Shown here: positions 55,023-63,895 of the stretch, one piece after another | Numbering within the stretch: position 1 is the stretch's first letter | Layout: every line of letters begins with the position of its first letter | From: Hyphomicrobiales bacterium | GTDB lineage: Bacteria > Pseudomonadota > Alphaproteobacteria > Rhizobiales > Rhizobiaceae | Assembly (NCBI GenBank): GCA_900472605.1 | Contig: UCJD01000033.1 | Span: 62,001 to 126,000, forward strand | Reading direction: 5' to 3' | Length of the DNA stretch: 64,000 nt | The notes under the pieces: model-generated | Database searches by the model: none | Told to the model about the DNA's origin: nothing | The model's input: only the letters and a program-made list of their open reading frames with translations | Made by a program: the position numbers and the translations under genes

Positions 55023-56516
55023 ATGAACGACGCCGCCCGAAAGATCGCCGCTGTTGCCCAGCCGGAACAGCACTACCGCGAAGCACCCAACAACATCGAG
55101 GCCGAGCAGGCTCTTCTTGGCGCGATCCTGATGAACAACGACGCCTATTACCGGGTGTCGGACTTCCTCAAGCCGCCGCATCTTTACGAGCCTCTGCACC
55201 GCAAGATCTTCGAGGTCGCGGGCGACATCATCCGCATGGGCAAGATTGCCAATCCGGTGACGATCAAGACCTTCCTGAAGGCCGACGAGAAGGTCGGCGA
55301 CATGACGGTCTCCGAATATCTCGCCCGCCTGGCGCGCGAAGCCGTCACCATCATCAATGCCGAGGACTATGGCCGCGCGATCTACGATCTGGCGCTGCGA
55401 CGGGCGCTGATCACCATCGGCGAGGACGTCGTCAACATCGCCTATGACGCGCCGCTCGACATGCCGCCGCAGGCGCAGATCGAAGACACCGAGCGCCGCC
55501 TGTTCGAGCTTGCCGAAAACGGCCGCTACGACGGCGGTTTCCAGGCGTTCAACGACGCGGTTGCGCTGGCGATCGACATGGCTGCTGTCGCAAAGGAGCG
55601 TGATGGCGGCCTCTCCGGCATTTCCACCGGCATCCACTCGCTCGATTCGAAGATGGGCGGCCTGCAGCGGTCGGACTTGATCGTGCTTGCCGGACGCCCT
55701 GGTATGGGCAAGACCTCGCTTGCGACAAACATCGCCTACAATATCGCAGCCGCCTACGAGCCGGAGTTGCAGGCCGACGGAAGCTACAAGGCGAAGCAGG
55801 GCGGCGTCGTCGGCTTCTACTCGCTCGAAATGTCGTCCGAACAGCTGGCGACGCGTATCATCTCCGAGCAGACCGAGGTGTCCTCGTCGAAGATTCGCCG
55901 CGGCGACATCAACGATGCCGATTTCGAAAAGCTCGTCGCCTGCTCGATGATGATGCAGAAGGTGCCGCTCTATATCGACCAGACCGGTGGCATCTCGATC
56001 GCCCAGCTGTCGGCCCGCGCGCGCCGCCTGAAGCGCCAGCGCGGCCTCGATTGCCTCGTGGTGGACTACATCCAGCTGATGACGGGCGCCGGCAAGGGCG
56101 ACAACCGCGTGCAGGAAATCACCCAGATCACCACCGGCCTCAAGGCGCTTGGCAAGGAACTCAACGTTCCCATCATCGCGCTGTCGCAGCTGTCGCGTCA
56201 GGTCGAAAGCCGCGAGGACAAGCGTCCGCAGCTCTCCGACCTTCGTGAATCGGGTTCGATCGAGCAGGACGCCGACGTCGTGCTCTTCGTGTTCCGCGAG
56301 GAATACTACGTCAAGAACCTCGAGCCGCGCGACATTCACGATCCGAAATATCCGGAGTGGGAAGCGCTTTTCGAGAAGGTGAAGGGCACTGCCGACGTTA
56401 TCATCGCCAAGCAGCGCCACGGACCGACCGGCACCGTCAAGCTCGCCTTCCAGTCGGAGTTCACCCGCTTCGCCGACCTGGCCGAGCCGAGCTTCACGCA
56501 TTATGAAGAGCAGTAA
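55023..56516 (+). CDS. dnaB: Replicative DNA helicase DnaB
   Basis: This hexameric helicase unwinds DNA at the fork. The 497-residue protein has the N-terminal helical domain (NIEAEQALLGAILMNND), a linker, and the RecA-like domain with Walker A GRPGMGKTSLA, Walker B LVVDYIQLM, and the arginine-containing LSQLSRQVESR. No intein is present. The gene heads the dnaB-alr-radA-cvpA-purF block. Confidence 0.98.
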   Translation: MNDAARKIAAVAQPEQHYREAPNNIEAEQALLGAILMNNDAYYRVSDFLKPPHLYEPLHRKIFEVAGDIIRMGKIANPVTIKTFLKADEKVGDMTVSEYLARLAREAVTIINAEDYGRAIYDLALRRALITIGEDVVNIAYDAPLDMPPQAQIEDTERRLFELAENGRYDGGFQAFNDAVALAIDMAAVAKERDGGLSGISTGIHSLDSKMGGLQRSDLIVLAGRPGMGKTSLATNIAYNIAAAYEPELQADGSYKAKQGGVVGFYSLEMSSEQLATRIISEQTEVSSSKIRRGDINDADFEKLVACSMMMQKVPLYIDQTGGISIAQLSARARRLKRQRGLDCLVVDYIQLMTGAGKGDNRVQEITQITTGLKALGKELNVPIIALSQLSRQVESREDKRPQLSDLRESGSIEQDADVVLFVFREEYYVKNLEPRDIHDPKYPEWEALFEKVKGTADVIIAKQRHGPTGTVKLAFQSEFTRFADLAEPSFTHYEEQ

Positions 56517-56530
56517 GGCCTGAGCCGAAT

Positions 56531-56566
56531 TTGACACCGCGCCCTCGCGTTGGCATTATTGCCAAC
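56531..56566 (+). promoter_or_regulatory. Promoter with overlapping operator for the TumE-type pair
   Basis: TTGACA (56531-56536) and CATTAT (56554-56559) are 17 nt apart. A perfect inverted repeat, GTTGGCA/TGCCAAC with a 4-nt centre (56549-56566), covers the -10 box and ends one base before the ATG at 56567. The predicted start of transcription falls at or next to that ATG, so the mRNA may be leaderless. Confidence 0.7.
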
Positions 56567-56857
56567 ATGAGAGCGCAATTGCTTTACCGCTCGAAATCCG
56601 TGTTGTCAGACGGAGCCATCCAGGAGTTGGTCGTCTGGAAAGTCGCGCGGCCCGTGCTGGGTAGCGCCCATGACTACAAGTACAGCCTCTTCTATGGCTA
56701 TCCCGGACAACGCGTCGTCGGATATGACAACGAGCGAGGCAAGGGCGATCACAAGCACATCGACGGCAGTGAAGAGGCATATGTGTTCTCGACCGTCGAA
56801 AAACTTCTCGAAGATTTTCGACGAGACGTGGACATCAGAAGGAGCCGGCGCAGATGA
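56567..56857 (+). CDS. TumE-family toxin (formerly DUF6516)
   Basis: This 96-residue protein is of the TumE toxin family. It has LLYRSKSVLSDGAIQELVVW at the N-terminus, then YKYSLFYGYPGQRVVGYDNE and GKGDHKHIDG, all family-typical, and a basic tail (RRSRRR). The frame is intact. It precedes its likely antitoxin and overlaps it by 4 nt. This toxin-first order is known for this family. The mode of toxicity is not established. Confidence 0.8.
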   Translation: MRAQLLYRSKSVLSDGAIQELVVWKVARPVLGSAHDYKYSLFYGYPGQRVVGYDNERGKGDHKHIDGSEEAYVFSTVEKLLEDFRRDVDIRRSRRR

Positions 56858-57216
56858 CCACAGCAACGATCCGAATTCAAAGAAACGATGACGCCGCGAT
56901 CGGCAACGCGATCGATGGGTTCGCCAAAGCCTGGAACAGCGGCGAAGCGCAACCTCGCCTGTTCACCTTCTCATCGCCCGAACAGCTCTTCTCGGTGCTC
57001 ACGCCCAAACGCTGGACATTGATCGAGCGCCTGCAAGCGATTGGCCCTTCGACTTATCGCGGCTTGGCAACCGCCCTGTCCCGCGACGTCAAGCGGGTCC
57101 ACGAGGATGCCGCTGCGCTGATCGAATGGGGACTGATCGAGGTCAACGAAGAAGGCCGTATCCATGTGCCCTATGAGGTGATCCATGCCGAGTTCGATCT
57201 TCGCAGCGTTGCGTGA
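56854..57216 (+). CDS. HVO_A0114-type HTH antitoxin
   Basis: This 120-residue predicted DNA-binding protein has a winged-HTH in the second half: LTPKRWTLIERLQAIG, YRGLATALSRDVKRVHED, LIEWGLIEV. It matches the regulators that accompany TumE toxins. It probably binds the palindrome on the promoter -10 box (56549-56566) and neutralises TumE. Confidence 0.78.
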   Translation: MTTATIRIQRNDDAAIGNAIDGFAKAWNSGEAQPRLFTFSSPEQLFSVLTPKRWTLIERLQAIGPSTYRGLATALSRDVKRVHEDAAALIEWGLIEVNEEGRIHVPYEVIHAEFDLRSVA

Positions 57217-57299
57217 GCAAAGCGTCGTCTCTTCCCTGTAATCATCCGACCCTTACAATGAGCGGAGACCTCCCTCCGCCTCCACTTCAGATGTGAACA

Positions 57300-58466
57300 A
57301 TGACCGATTTTCCAGACGACTACGAAGAAGAAGACCGTTTTGCTTCCGCAGGATTGCGCCTGACGGTGGATCTGGCCGCGCTGACCGACAATTGGCGTGA
57401 CATGGCGCGGCGTTCCGGCAAGGCGCGCACCGCAGCCGTGGTCAAGGCCGATGCCTACGGTACCGGGATGGAAGACGCCGGCGAGGCGCTTTATCTGGCC
57501 GGCGCGCGGGATTTCTTCGTGGCGACCGTCGATGAAGGAGTGACGCTGAGGCTCTATGCGCCGGACGCGCGCATCTTCGTGCTCGCAGGCATCTGGCCGG
57601 GGACCGAGCGGCGCTTTTTCGAGAACGACCTCGTGCCGGTCATATCATCCGAAGAGCAGCTCGCCTTCTGGATGGCGGTGCTGGCCGACTATGGCGACTA
57701 CCCTTGCGCGCTGCATGTCGATACCGGCTTCAACCGCCTCGGCCTCGATATGGACGCGGCGATCGCTCTGGCCGACGACGTGTCTCGTCCTGCGAGTTTT
57801 GCGCCCGTGCTGGTCATGAGCCACCTTGCCTGCGGCGACGACCCTAGCTCGGCGATGAACCGGCAACAGCTTGAATCATTCCGCAAGGTTAGCGCGGCCT
57901 ATGAAGGTATCGATTCAAGCCTTTCGGCTTCCGCAGGCATCTTCCTCGGTAGTGATTACCACTTCGACCTGACCCGTCCCGGGATTGCGCTCTACGGTGG
58001 GGAGGCCGTCAACGGAATGGCCAATCCGATGCGCCCCGTCGTGACGGCGGAAGCGCGCGTCATTCAGGTGCGCGATGTCAAAGCCGGCCAGGGCGTCGGC
58101 TATGGACGCGCGATGGAACTTACCCGCGACAGCCGCCTCGCCGTCGTCTGCGCCGGCTATGCCGACGGCTATCTGCGCAGCCAGTCGAGCGGCAAGGTAC
58201 CGCTGCGCCAAGTTGCGCCGCAGGGCGGTCAAGGCTTCATCGCGGGACGGCGGGTGCCGATTGCCGGGCGGGTGACCATGGATATGACGATCTTCGACAT
58301 TACCGACCTGCCCGAGAATGCCGTGAGCGCAGGTGATTATGTCGAGCTTTTCGGGAAGAACGTCACGGTCGATGACGTCGCCCGCGCGGCGGGCACGATC
58401 GGCTACGAAATCCTGACCAGCATGGGACTGCGCCACGAGCGGCGGTATATTGCCGAGGAGGAGTGA
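57300..58466 (+). CDS. alr: Alanine racemase
   Basis: This PLP enzyme makes D-alanine for peptidoglycan. The 388-residue protein has the PLP lysine (Lys49) in AVVKADAYGTG, HVDTGFNRLG, VGYGRAM and GRVTMDM in the C-terminal domain. The first 18 residues are an acidic extension. It sits between two toxin-antitoxin pairs. Confidence 0.95.
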   Translation: MTDFPDDYEEEDRFASAGLRLTVDLAALTDNWRDMARRSGKARTAAVVKADAYGTGMEDAGEALYLAGARDFFVATVDEGVTLRLYAPDARIFVLAGIWPGTERRFFENDLVPVISSEEQLAFWMAVLADYGDYPCALHVDTGFNRLGLDMDAAIALADDVSRPASFAPVLVMSHLACGDDPSSAMNRQQLESFRKVSAAYEGIDSSLSASAGIFLGSDYHFDLTRPGIALYGGEAVNGMANPMRPVVTAEARVIQVRDVKAGQGVGYGRAMELTRDSRLAVVCAGYADGYLRSQSSGKVPLRQVAPQGGQGFIAGRRVPIAGRVTMDMTIFDITDLPENAVSAGDYVELFGKNVTVDDVARAAGTIGYEILTSMGLRHERRYIAEEE

Positions 58467-58480
58467 GCGCCGCCCGGCGC

Positions 58481-58509
58481 TTGAAATCGCCCTCTTGGAA
58501 GCCTGATAT
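58481..58509 (+). promoter_or_regulatory. Candidate promoter of the parDE-like pair
   Basis: TTGAAA (58481-58486) and TGATAT (58504-58509) are 17 nt apart, and an AAAGGAG ribosome site follows before the ATG at 58543. The -10 match is only moderate. Confidence 0.4.
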
Positions 58510-58542
58510 CTTCGTGCTAGAAGAGAACAAAAGGAGATCGAA

Positions 58543-58800
58543 ATGACCGAGATCCATCTCAGCGACGACCAAAAAGCTTTCATCGAGCAGCAGGTGAAAT
58601 CAGGCGCTTATGACAATGCGGACGCTGTCATCGCCGCGGGGCTGAGCCGCCTTGGAAGCGAGGACGAACATCTGCGAGCACTGATTGCCGAAGCGGATGC
58701 CCAGTTGGAACGCGGCGAGTTCGTGCGCTTCGAAAGTGCCGATGCTCATGCGGACTCGATCATCGAACGGGGGATGCGGATATTGAACCGAAGGAGCTGA
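58543..58800 (+). CDS. ParD-type antitoxin
   Basis: This 85-residue ribbon-helix-helix protein reads MTEIHLSDDQKAFIEQQVKSG at its start, then the YDNADAVIAAGL helix typical of ParD, and an acidic C-terminal toxin-binding tail. It has a strong AAGGAG ribosome site. It lies 76 nt after alr. Its TGA overlaps the first base of the likely ParE start position. Confidence 0.85.
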   Translation: MTEIHLSDDQKAFIEQQVKSGAYDNADAVIAAGLSRLGSEDEHLRALIAEADAQLERGEFVRFESADAHADSIIERGMRILNRRS

Positions 58801-59084
58801 TTTACGCACCGCTTGCGGATCAAGACTTGCTCGGAATGTTCCTCTACATCGCCGTCGATGATCCTAACGCAGCTTCTCATTTCATCCGCGATCTGATGCG
58901 GAAAATCGAATGGATTGCACTGACCGGTTTTCCAGGCTCACCTCGGGACAACCTTTCGCCTGGTTTGAAAGCGTTGCCTTACCGCCAGCGCTGTATCTAT
59001 TTCCGCCACGTGAAGACGACCGTTCGCATCGTGCGCGTCCTTCACGGCCATCAAAACCTTTCACCTGACTTATTCAAAGACTGA
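58800..59084 (+). CDS. ParE-type toxin with doubtful start codon
   Basis: The frame encodes a full ParE-like fold beginning IYAPLADQDLLGMFLYIA and ending in the IVRVLHGHQNLSPDLF strand typical of ParE. No ATG or GTG lies in the right place. The codon where ATG is expected, 7 nt after AAGGAG and overlapping the parD stop, is ATT (58800). The first conventional start is TTG 58827, which would remove the first strand. It is therefore either an ATT-started weak toxin or a gene that lost its ATG. Confidence 0.6.
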   Translation: MYAPLADQDLLGMFLYIAVDDPNAASHFIRDLMRKIEWIALTGFPGSPRDNLSPGLKALPYRQRCIYFRHVKTTVRIVRVLHGHQNLSPDLFKD

Positions 59085-59097
59085 CGAAACAGACGCC

Positions 59098-60501
59098 ATG
59101 GCTAAAGCAAGAACACAATTCATCTGCCAGGGCTGCGGCACCATTCACACCCGGTGGGCGGGTAAGTGCGAGGGCTGCGGCGAGTGGAACACTATCGTCG
59201 AGGAAGACCCGATGGGCGGGATCGGCGGCGGGCCGGCGAAGACACCGAAGAAGGGACGCGCCGTGGCGCTGACCGCGCTATCGGGTGAGATCGAGGAAGC
59301 GCCGCGCATTCACACGGGCATTTCCGAGCTCGACAGGGCGCTTGGCGGTGGCTTCGTGCGTGGTTCGGCGGTGCTGATCGGCGGCGATCCGGGCATCGGC
59401 AAGTCGACGCTCTTGATGCAAGGGGCTGCGGCGCTGTCGCGACGCGGGCACCGGATCATCTATGTCTCGGGCGAAGAGGCGGTGGCGCAGGTTCGGCTTC
59501 GGGCCCAGCGATTGCAGGCAGCGGATACGGATGTGTTGCTGGCAGCCGAGACCAATGTCGAGGATATCCTGGCGACGCTGGCGGAGGGCAAGCGTCCGGA
59601 TTTGGTGATCATCGATTCCATCCAGACGCTGTGGAGCGATCTTGCCGAATCCGCGCCCGGAACGGTGACGCAGGTGCGCACCGGGGTGCAGGCGATGATC
59701 AAGTTCGCCAAGCAGACGGGTGCCGCCATGGTGCTGGTCGGGCATGTGACCAAGGACGGGCAGATCGCCGGTCCGCGCGTGGTCGAGCACATGGTCGATG
59801 CCGTGCTTTATTTCGAGGGCGATCGCGGCCATCACTATCGCATCCTGCGGACCGTGAAGAACCGCTTCGGTCCCACGGACGAGATCGGCGTGTTCGAGAT
59901 GTCGGACAAGGGCCTGCGCGAGGTGGCCAATCCATCCGAGCTTTTCCTCGGCGAGCGCAATGAAAAATCGCCGGGTGCCGCTGTCTTTGCCGGCATCGAG
60001 GGGACGCGGCCGATCCTGGTCGAAGTACAGGCGCTGGTTGCCCCGACCTCGCTCGGCACGCCGCGCCGTGCCATCGTCGGCTGGGATTCGGCGCGACTGT
60101 CGATGATCCTTGCGGTGCTCGAGGCGCATTGCGGCGTCAAGCTCGGGCAGCACGACGTCTACCTCAACATCGCCGGCGGCTACCGGATTTCGGAACCCGC
60201 GGCGGATATGGCTGTCGCTTCCGCGCTGGTTTCGTCGCTTGCCGGTATTGCCCTTCCGGCCGATTGCGTCTATTTCGGCGAAGTCAGCCTGTCGGGCGCC
60301 GTCCGGCCGGTTGCGCATACGAACCAGCGCCTCAAAGAAGCCGAGAAGCTCGGATTTTCTGCAGCGCTGCTTCCATCAGGGTCCGCCGAATTGCCGAAGG
60401 GTACGGGCGGGCGCTGGAGCGAGATCGAAAGCCTGCCGGATCTGGTCGCCCGGATCGCCGGCTCCAAGGGCGCTTTGAGACGTGTGGAAGAAGAGGTTTG
60501 A
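59098..60501 (+). CDS. radA: DNA repair protein RadA
   Basis: RadA drives branch migration in recombination. The 467-residue protein has an N-terminal zinc finger (C10, C13, C24, C27), Walker A GGDPGIGKST, the RadA-specific KNRFG motif, and a C-terminal Lon-like domain (GGYRISEPAADMAVASAL). Confidence 0.97.
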   Translation: MAKARTQFICQGCGTIHTRWAGKCEGCGEWNTIVEEDPMGGIGGGPAKTPKKGRAVALTALSGEIEEAPRIHTGISELDRALGGGFVRGSAVLIGGDPGIGKSTLLMQGAAALSRRGHRIIYVSGEEAVAQVRLRAQRLQAADTDVLLAAETNVEDILATLAEGKRPDLVIIDSIQTLWSDLAESAPGTVTQVRTGVQAMIKFAKQTGAAMVLVGHVTKDGQIAGPRVVEHMVDAVLYFEGDRGHHYRILRTVKNRFGPTDEIGVFEMSDKGLREVANPSELFLGERNEKSPGAAVFAGIEGTRPILVEVQALVAPTSLGTPRRAIVGWDSARLSMILAVLEAHCGVKLGQHDVYLNIAGGYRISEPAADMAVASALVSSLAGIALPADCVYFGEVSLSGAVRPVAHTNQRLKEAEKLGFSAALLPSGSAELPKGTGGRWSEIESLPDLVARIAGSKGALRRVEEEV

Positions 60502-60592
60502 TCCTTTCATCGCCACAACAGGTGATGATATAGGATGCACGCAATGAGGCGCGACTGAGCCGCGAAAGCGGCCGTCCTGGAGTTGGATTTAT

Positions 60593-61216
60593 ATGCCCAT
60601 TACGATTTTCGACGGTATTGTCATCGGCGTCGTGCTTTTTTCCGCCGTGCTCGCCATGGTGCGCGGCTTCTCCCGCGAAGTGCTCTCGATCGCAAGCTGG
60701 GGCGGCTCGGCCGCTGCAGCCTACTATTTCTACCCCTACCTCGTGCCCTATGCCAAGAAATACACCGACGATGACCGTATCGCGCTGGTCGGCTCGGCGG
60801 CGGTCGTGTTCCTGATCGCGCTGATCATCATCTCCTTCATCACCATGAAGATCGCCGATTTCATCATCGACAGCCGCATCGGCGCGCTCGACCGCACTTT
60901 GGGCTTCCTGTTCGGCGCCGCGCGCGGCATACTTCTGCTTGTCGTCGCCACCGCTTTCTGGAACTGGCTCGTCGCCGATCATGGCGCAGCCTGGGTGAAC
61001 AACGCCAAGTCCAAGCCGTTCCTGGATTCGATGGTCGTGAAATTGCAGTCGGTTCTGCCTGCGGAATTTGCCCAGGTGGTTCGCGCCAGCGTGATGGACA
61101 AACTACAGCCGCAGGGCGGCAATGCGCAAGGCGACAATGCGCCGGCTTCCGATCAGGCGCCGGCCGAGGATGCCGCGCCAGCCCCGGCCAATGGTGCACA
61201 GCAGCCGTCTAATTGA
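60593..61216 (+). CDS. cvpA: CvpA-family membrane protein
   Basis: This 207-residue inner-membrane protein is of the colicin V production family, with four N-terminal TM segments (FDGIVIGVVLFSAVLAMVRGFSRE first) and an Ala/Pro/Gln-rich tail. It is adjacent to purF, as in many proteobacteria. Its molecular role is poorly known. Confidence 0.92.
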   Translation: MPITIFDGIVIGVVLFSAVLAMVRGFSREVLSIASWGGSAAAAYYFYPYLVPYAKKYTDDDRIALVGSAAVVFLIALIIISFITMKIADFIIDSRIGALDRTLGFLFGAARGILLLVVATAFWNWLVADHGAAWVNNAKSKPFLDSMVVKLQSVLPAEFAQVVRASVMDKLQPQGGNAQGDNAPASDQAPAEDAAPAPANGAQQPSN

Positions 61217-61361
61217 CGCAGTGTTCAATGCCTTGACCCCACCTGTGGCAGTTGCCATTTGAGGGGGACGCGAATAAAGGTCCGGCCGGGCACAGGCTCC
61301 GTCGGGCTTAGCCGTTTTCGGAAGTGCCATTCCATTCTTGTGAGAGCAAAGGCCCGCAGCA

Positions 61362-62852
61362 ATGACCCAGTCCCATTCCTCCACGCTCAACGACGAACTC
61401 GATGGCGATACGCTGCATGAGGAATGCGGTGTCTTCGGTGTCCTCGGACATCCCGATGGCGCAACGCTGACGGCTCTCGGGCTGCACGCTCTGCAGCATC
61501 GCGGACAGGAGGCGGCCGGCATCGTCACCTTCGACGGCAAGCAGTTCCATACCGAAAAGCGCATGGGCCTGGTCGGCGACCATTATACGGACCCGGTCAC
61601 GCTGGCGAAGCTTCCGGGCTTCATCTCGATCGGCCACACCCGCTACTCGACAACGGGTGAAGTGGCGCTGCGCAACGTGCAGCCGCTGTTTGCCGAACTC
61701 GAAGTCGGCGGCATCGCCGTTGCCCATAACGGCAACTTCACCAACGGCCTGACGATGCGTCGCATGCTGATCGCCGATGGCGCCATCTTCCAGGCGACAT
61801 CGGATACCGAAGTGGTGCTGCACCTGATCGCCCGCTCCAAGCAGGCCTCCTCCTCCGACCGCTTCATCGACGCCATCCGCCAGATGGAAGGCGGCTATTC
61901 GATGCTGGCGATGACCCGCACCAAGCTGATCGCCGCGCGCGACCCGATCGGCATCCGTCCGCTGGTCATGGGTGAACTCGACGGCAAGCCGATCTTCTGT
62001 TCGGAGACCTGTGCGCTCGACATCATCGGCGCGAAATACATCCGCGACGTCGAGAATGGCGAGGTCGTCATCTGCGAGATCCAGCCGGACGGCTCGATCA
62101 CCATTGATTCCCGCAAGGCAGACCAGCCGAAGCCGGAACGTCTCTGCCTGTTCGAATATGTCTATTTCGCACGCCCCGATTCCGTCGTCGGCGGTCGCAG
62201 CGTCTATACAGCCCGCAAGAACATGGGCATCAATCTCGCCAAGGAAGCTCCGGTCGAGGCCGACGTGGTCGTGCCGGTTCCCGATGGGGGCACGCCGGCA
62301 GCGCTCGGCTTCGCGCAGGCGAGCGGCATTCCGTTCGAATACGGCATCATCCGCAACCACTATGTCGGCCGTACCTTCATCGAGCCGACGCAGCAGATCC
62401 GCGCCTTCGGCGTCAAACTCAAGCATTCGGCCAACCGAGCGATGATCGAGGGCAAGCGCGTCGTCCTCGTCGACGATTCGATCGTGCGCGGCACCACCTC
62501 GCTGAAGATCGTGCAGATGATCCGCGATGCAGGGGCCAAGGAAGTGCATATCCGCGTCGCCAGCCCGATGATCTACTTCCCCGATTTCTACGGCATCGAC
62601 ACGCCTGACGCCGACAAGCTGTTGGCGAACCAGTATTCCAGCCTCAAGGCGATGTGCGACTATATCGGCGCCGACTCGCTCGAGTTCCTGTCGATCGACG
62701 GTCTCTACCGCGCCGTCGGCGGCGAAAGCCGTGATGCCGCCAACCCGCAGTTCACCGACCACTACTTCACCGGTGACTACCCGACGCGGCTGCTCGACAA
62801 CGACAGCACCAGCAATGTGCGCAAGCTTGCCGTGATGGCCAGCAACGGCTGA
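61362..62852 (+). CDS. purF: Amidophosphoribosyltransferase
   Basis: It catalyses the first step of purine synthesis. The 496-residue protein has a short propeptide before the catalytic Cys in EECGVFGV, glutaminase motifs (HTRYSTTGE, HNGNFTNG), and the PRPP-binding VLVDDSIVRGTT. A CTTGACC box lies in the upstream gap (about 61230) as a possible promoter. Confidence 0.97.
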   Translation: MTQSHSSTLNDELDGDTLHEECGVFGVLGHPDGATLTALGLHALQHRGQEAAGIVTFDGKQFHTEKRMGLVGDHYTDPVTLAKLPGFISIGHTRYSTTGEVALRNVQPLFAELEVGGIAVAHNGNFTNGLTMRRMLIADGAIFQATSDTEVVLHLIARSKQASSSDRFIDAIRQMEGGYSMLAMTRTKLIAARDPIGIRPLVMGELDGKPIFCSETCALDIIGAKYIRDVENGEVVICEIQPDGSITIDSRKADQPKPERLCLFEYVYFARPDSVVGGRSVYTARKNMGINLAKEAPVEADVVVPVPDGGTPAALGFAQASGIPFEYGIIRNHYVGRTFIEPTQQIRAFGVKLKHSANRAMIEGKRVVLVDDSIVRGTTSLKIVQMIRDAGAKEVHIRVASPMIYFPDFYGIDTPDADKLLANQYSSLKAMCDYIGADSLEFLSIDGLYRAVGGESRDAANPQFTDHYFTGDYPTRLLDNDSTSNVRKLAVMASNG

Positions 62853-62924
62853 TCCCAGGCCGTCTTCACCTCGACCGAGGGGCCGCTTGCCCCTCGCCTC
62901 CCCGCGAATACGGAACAGGGTCTC

Positions 62925-63665
62925 ATGAGCGTCAATCTCTCAGGCAAGGTCGCACTCGTCACCGGCGCATCGCGCGGGATCGGCTATTTCACCGCGCTGG
63001 AACTGGCGAAAGCCGGCGCGCATGTCGTTGCCTGCGCTCGCACGGTCGGTGGCCTCGAGGATCTCGACGACGCAATCAAGGCGATTGGCGGCTCGGCGAC
63101 GCTCGTCCCCTTCGACCTTGCTGACATGAACGCCATCGACGCGCTTGGCGCCTCGATCTTTGAGCGCTGGGGCAAGCTCGACATCCTCGTCGCCAATGCC
63201 GGCGTGCTCGGCGTCATCTCGCCGATCGGCCATATCGAAGCCAAGGTGTTCGAGAAGGTGATGACCATCAACGTCACCGCCACGTGGCGGCTCATCCGTT
63301 CCGTCGATCCGCTGCTGACACGCTCCGAGGCCGGCCGCGCCGTGATCCTGTCTTCGGCCGCCGCCCATCGCTGTCGCCCGTTCTGGGGTGCTTATTCGGC
63401 GTCCAAGGCGGCCGTCGAGGCACTCTCGCGCACCTGGGCCGGAGAGACCGAGAAGACGCCGCTGCGTGTCACCAGCGTCGATCCGGGCGCCACCCGCACC
63501 GCCATGCGCGCGCAGGCGGTTCCCGGCGAAAATCCAGAAACACTGCCGCATCCTTCCGAAGTCGCGAAGGCGATGATGCCGCTGCTGTCTCCCGACTTCA
63601 CCGAGACGGGCAAGCTGTTCATCGTGCGTGAGAACAAGCTCGTCGGCTACAGGATGCCGGAATAA
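62925..63665 (+). CDS. SDR family oxidoreductase
   Basis: This 246-residue short-chain dehydrogenase has TGASRGIG, a NAG motif (VANAGVLG), and catalytic Ser-Tyr-Lys in VILSSAAAHRCRPFWGAYSASK. It resembles YciK-like SDRs found after purF in rhizobia. The substrate is unknown. The 72-nt gap from purF contains a GAGGGG/CCCCTC hairpin without a T-run. Confidence 0.9.
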   Translation: MSVNLSGKVALVTGASRGIGYFTALELAKAGAHVVACARTVGGLEDLDDAIKAIGGSATLVPFDLADMNAIDALGASIFERWGKLDILVANAGVLGVISPIGHIEAKVFEKVMTINVTATWRLIRSVDPLLTRSEAGRAVILSSAAAHRCRPFWGAYSASKAAVEALSRTWAGETEKTPLRVTSVDPGATRTAMRAQAVPGENPETLPHPSEVAKAMMPLLSPDFTETGKLFIVRENKLVGYRMPE

Positions 63666-63703
63666 CGGGTTTGTCGTACCGGCGCTTTTGACAGCGCCCG
63701 GCT

Positions 63704-63733
63704 CTTGACCAAATCCCGAAGCCGCGCCATAAA
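63704..63733 (+). promoter_or_regulatory. Candidate promoter before cysS
   Basis: CTTGAC (63704-63709) and CATAAA (63728-63733) are 18 nt apart. The predicted transcript start falls near 63740, at a short frame with two Cys codons (63741-63785). Confidence 0.45.
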
Positions 63734-63740
63734 ACCCGCC

Positions 63741-63785
63741 ATGAAGACGGTTACCTGCATCATCTGCCGGAAGATTATTCGCTAG
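63741..63785 (+). other. Possible 14-residue leader peptide with two Cys codons
   Basis: ATG 63741 opens a frame reading MKTVTCIICRKIIR, then TAG. It lies just after a candidate promoter and 110 nt before the cysteinyl-tRNA synthetase gene. Two closely spaced TGC codons suggest a leader that senses charged tRNA-Cys. No convincing terminator/antiterminator pair was found, so this is tentative. Confidence 0.3.
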
Positions 63786-63895
63786 CGCGCTCGCTGGCCT
63801 GGCCGTTTTCGTCTCCCAAATACCCAAGATGAGAAACGCCCCGGCCCGCCGGCTGCGATGTGTTTTTCGGATTATGGCATTTTGGGAGAATAGAC

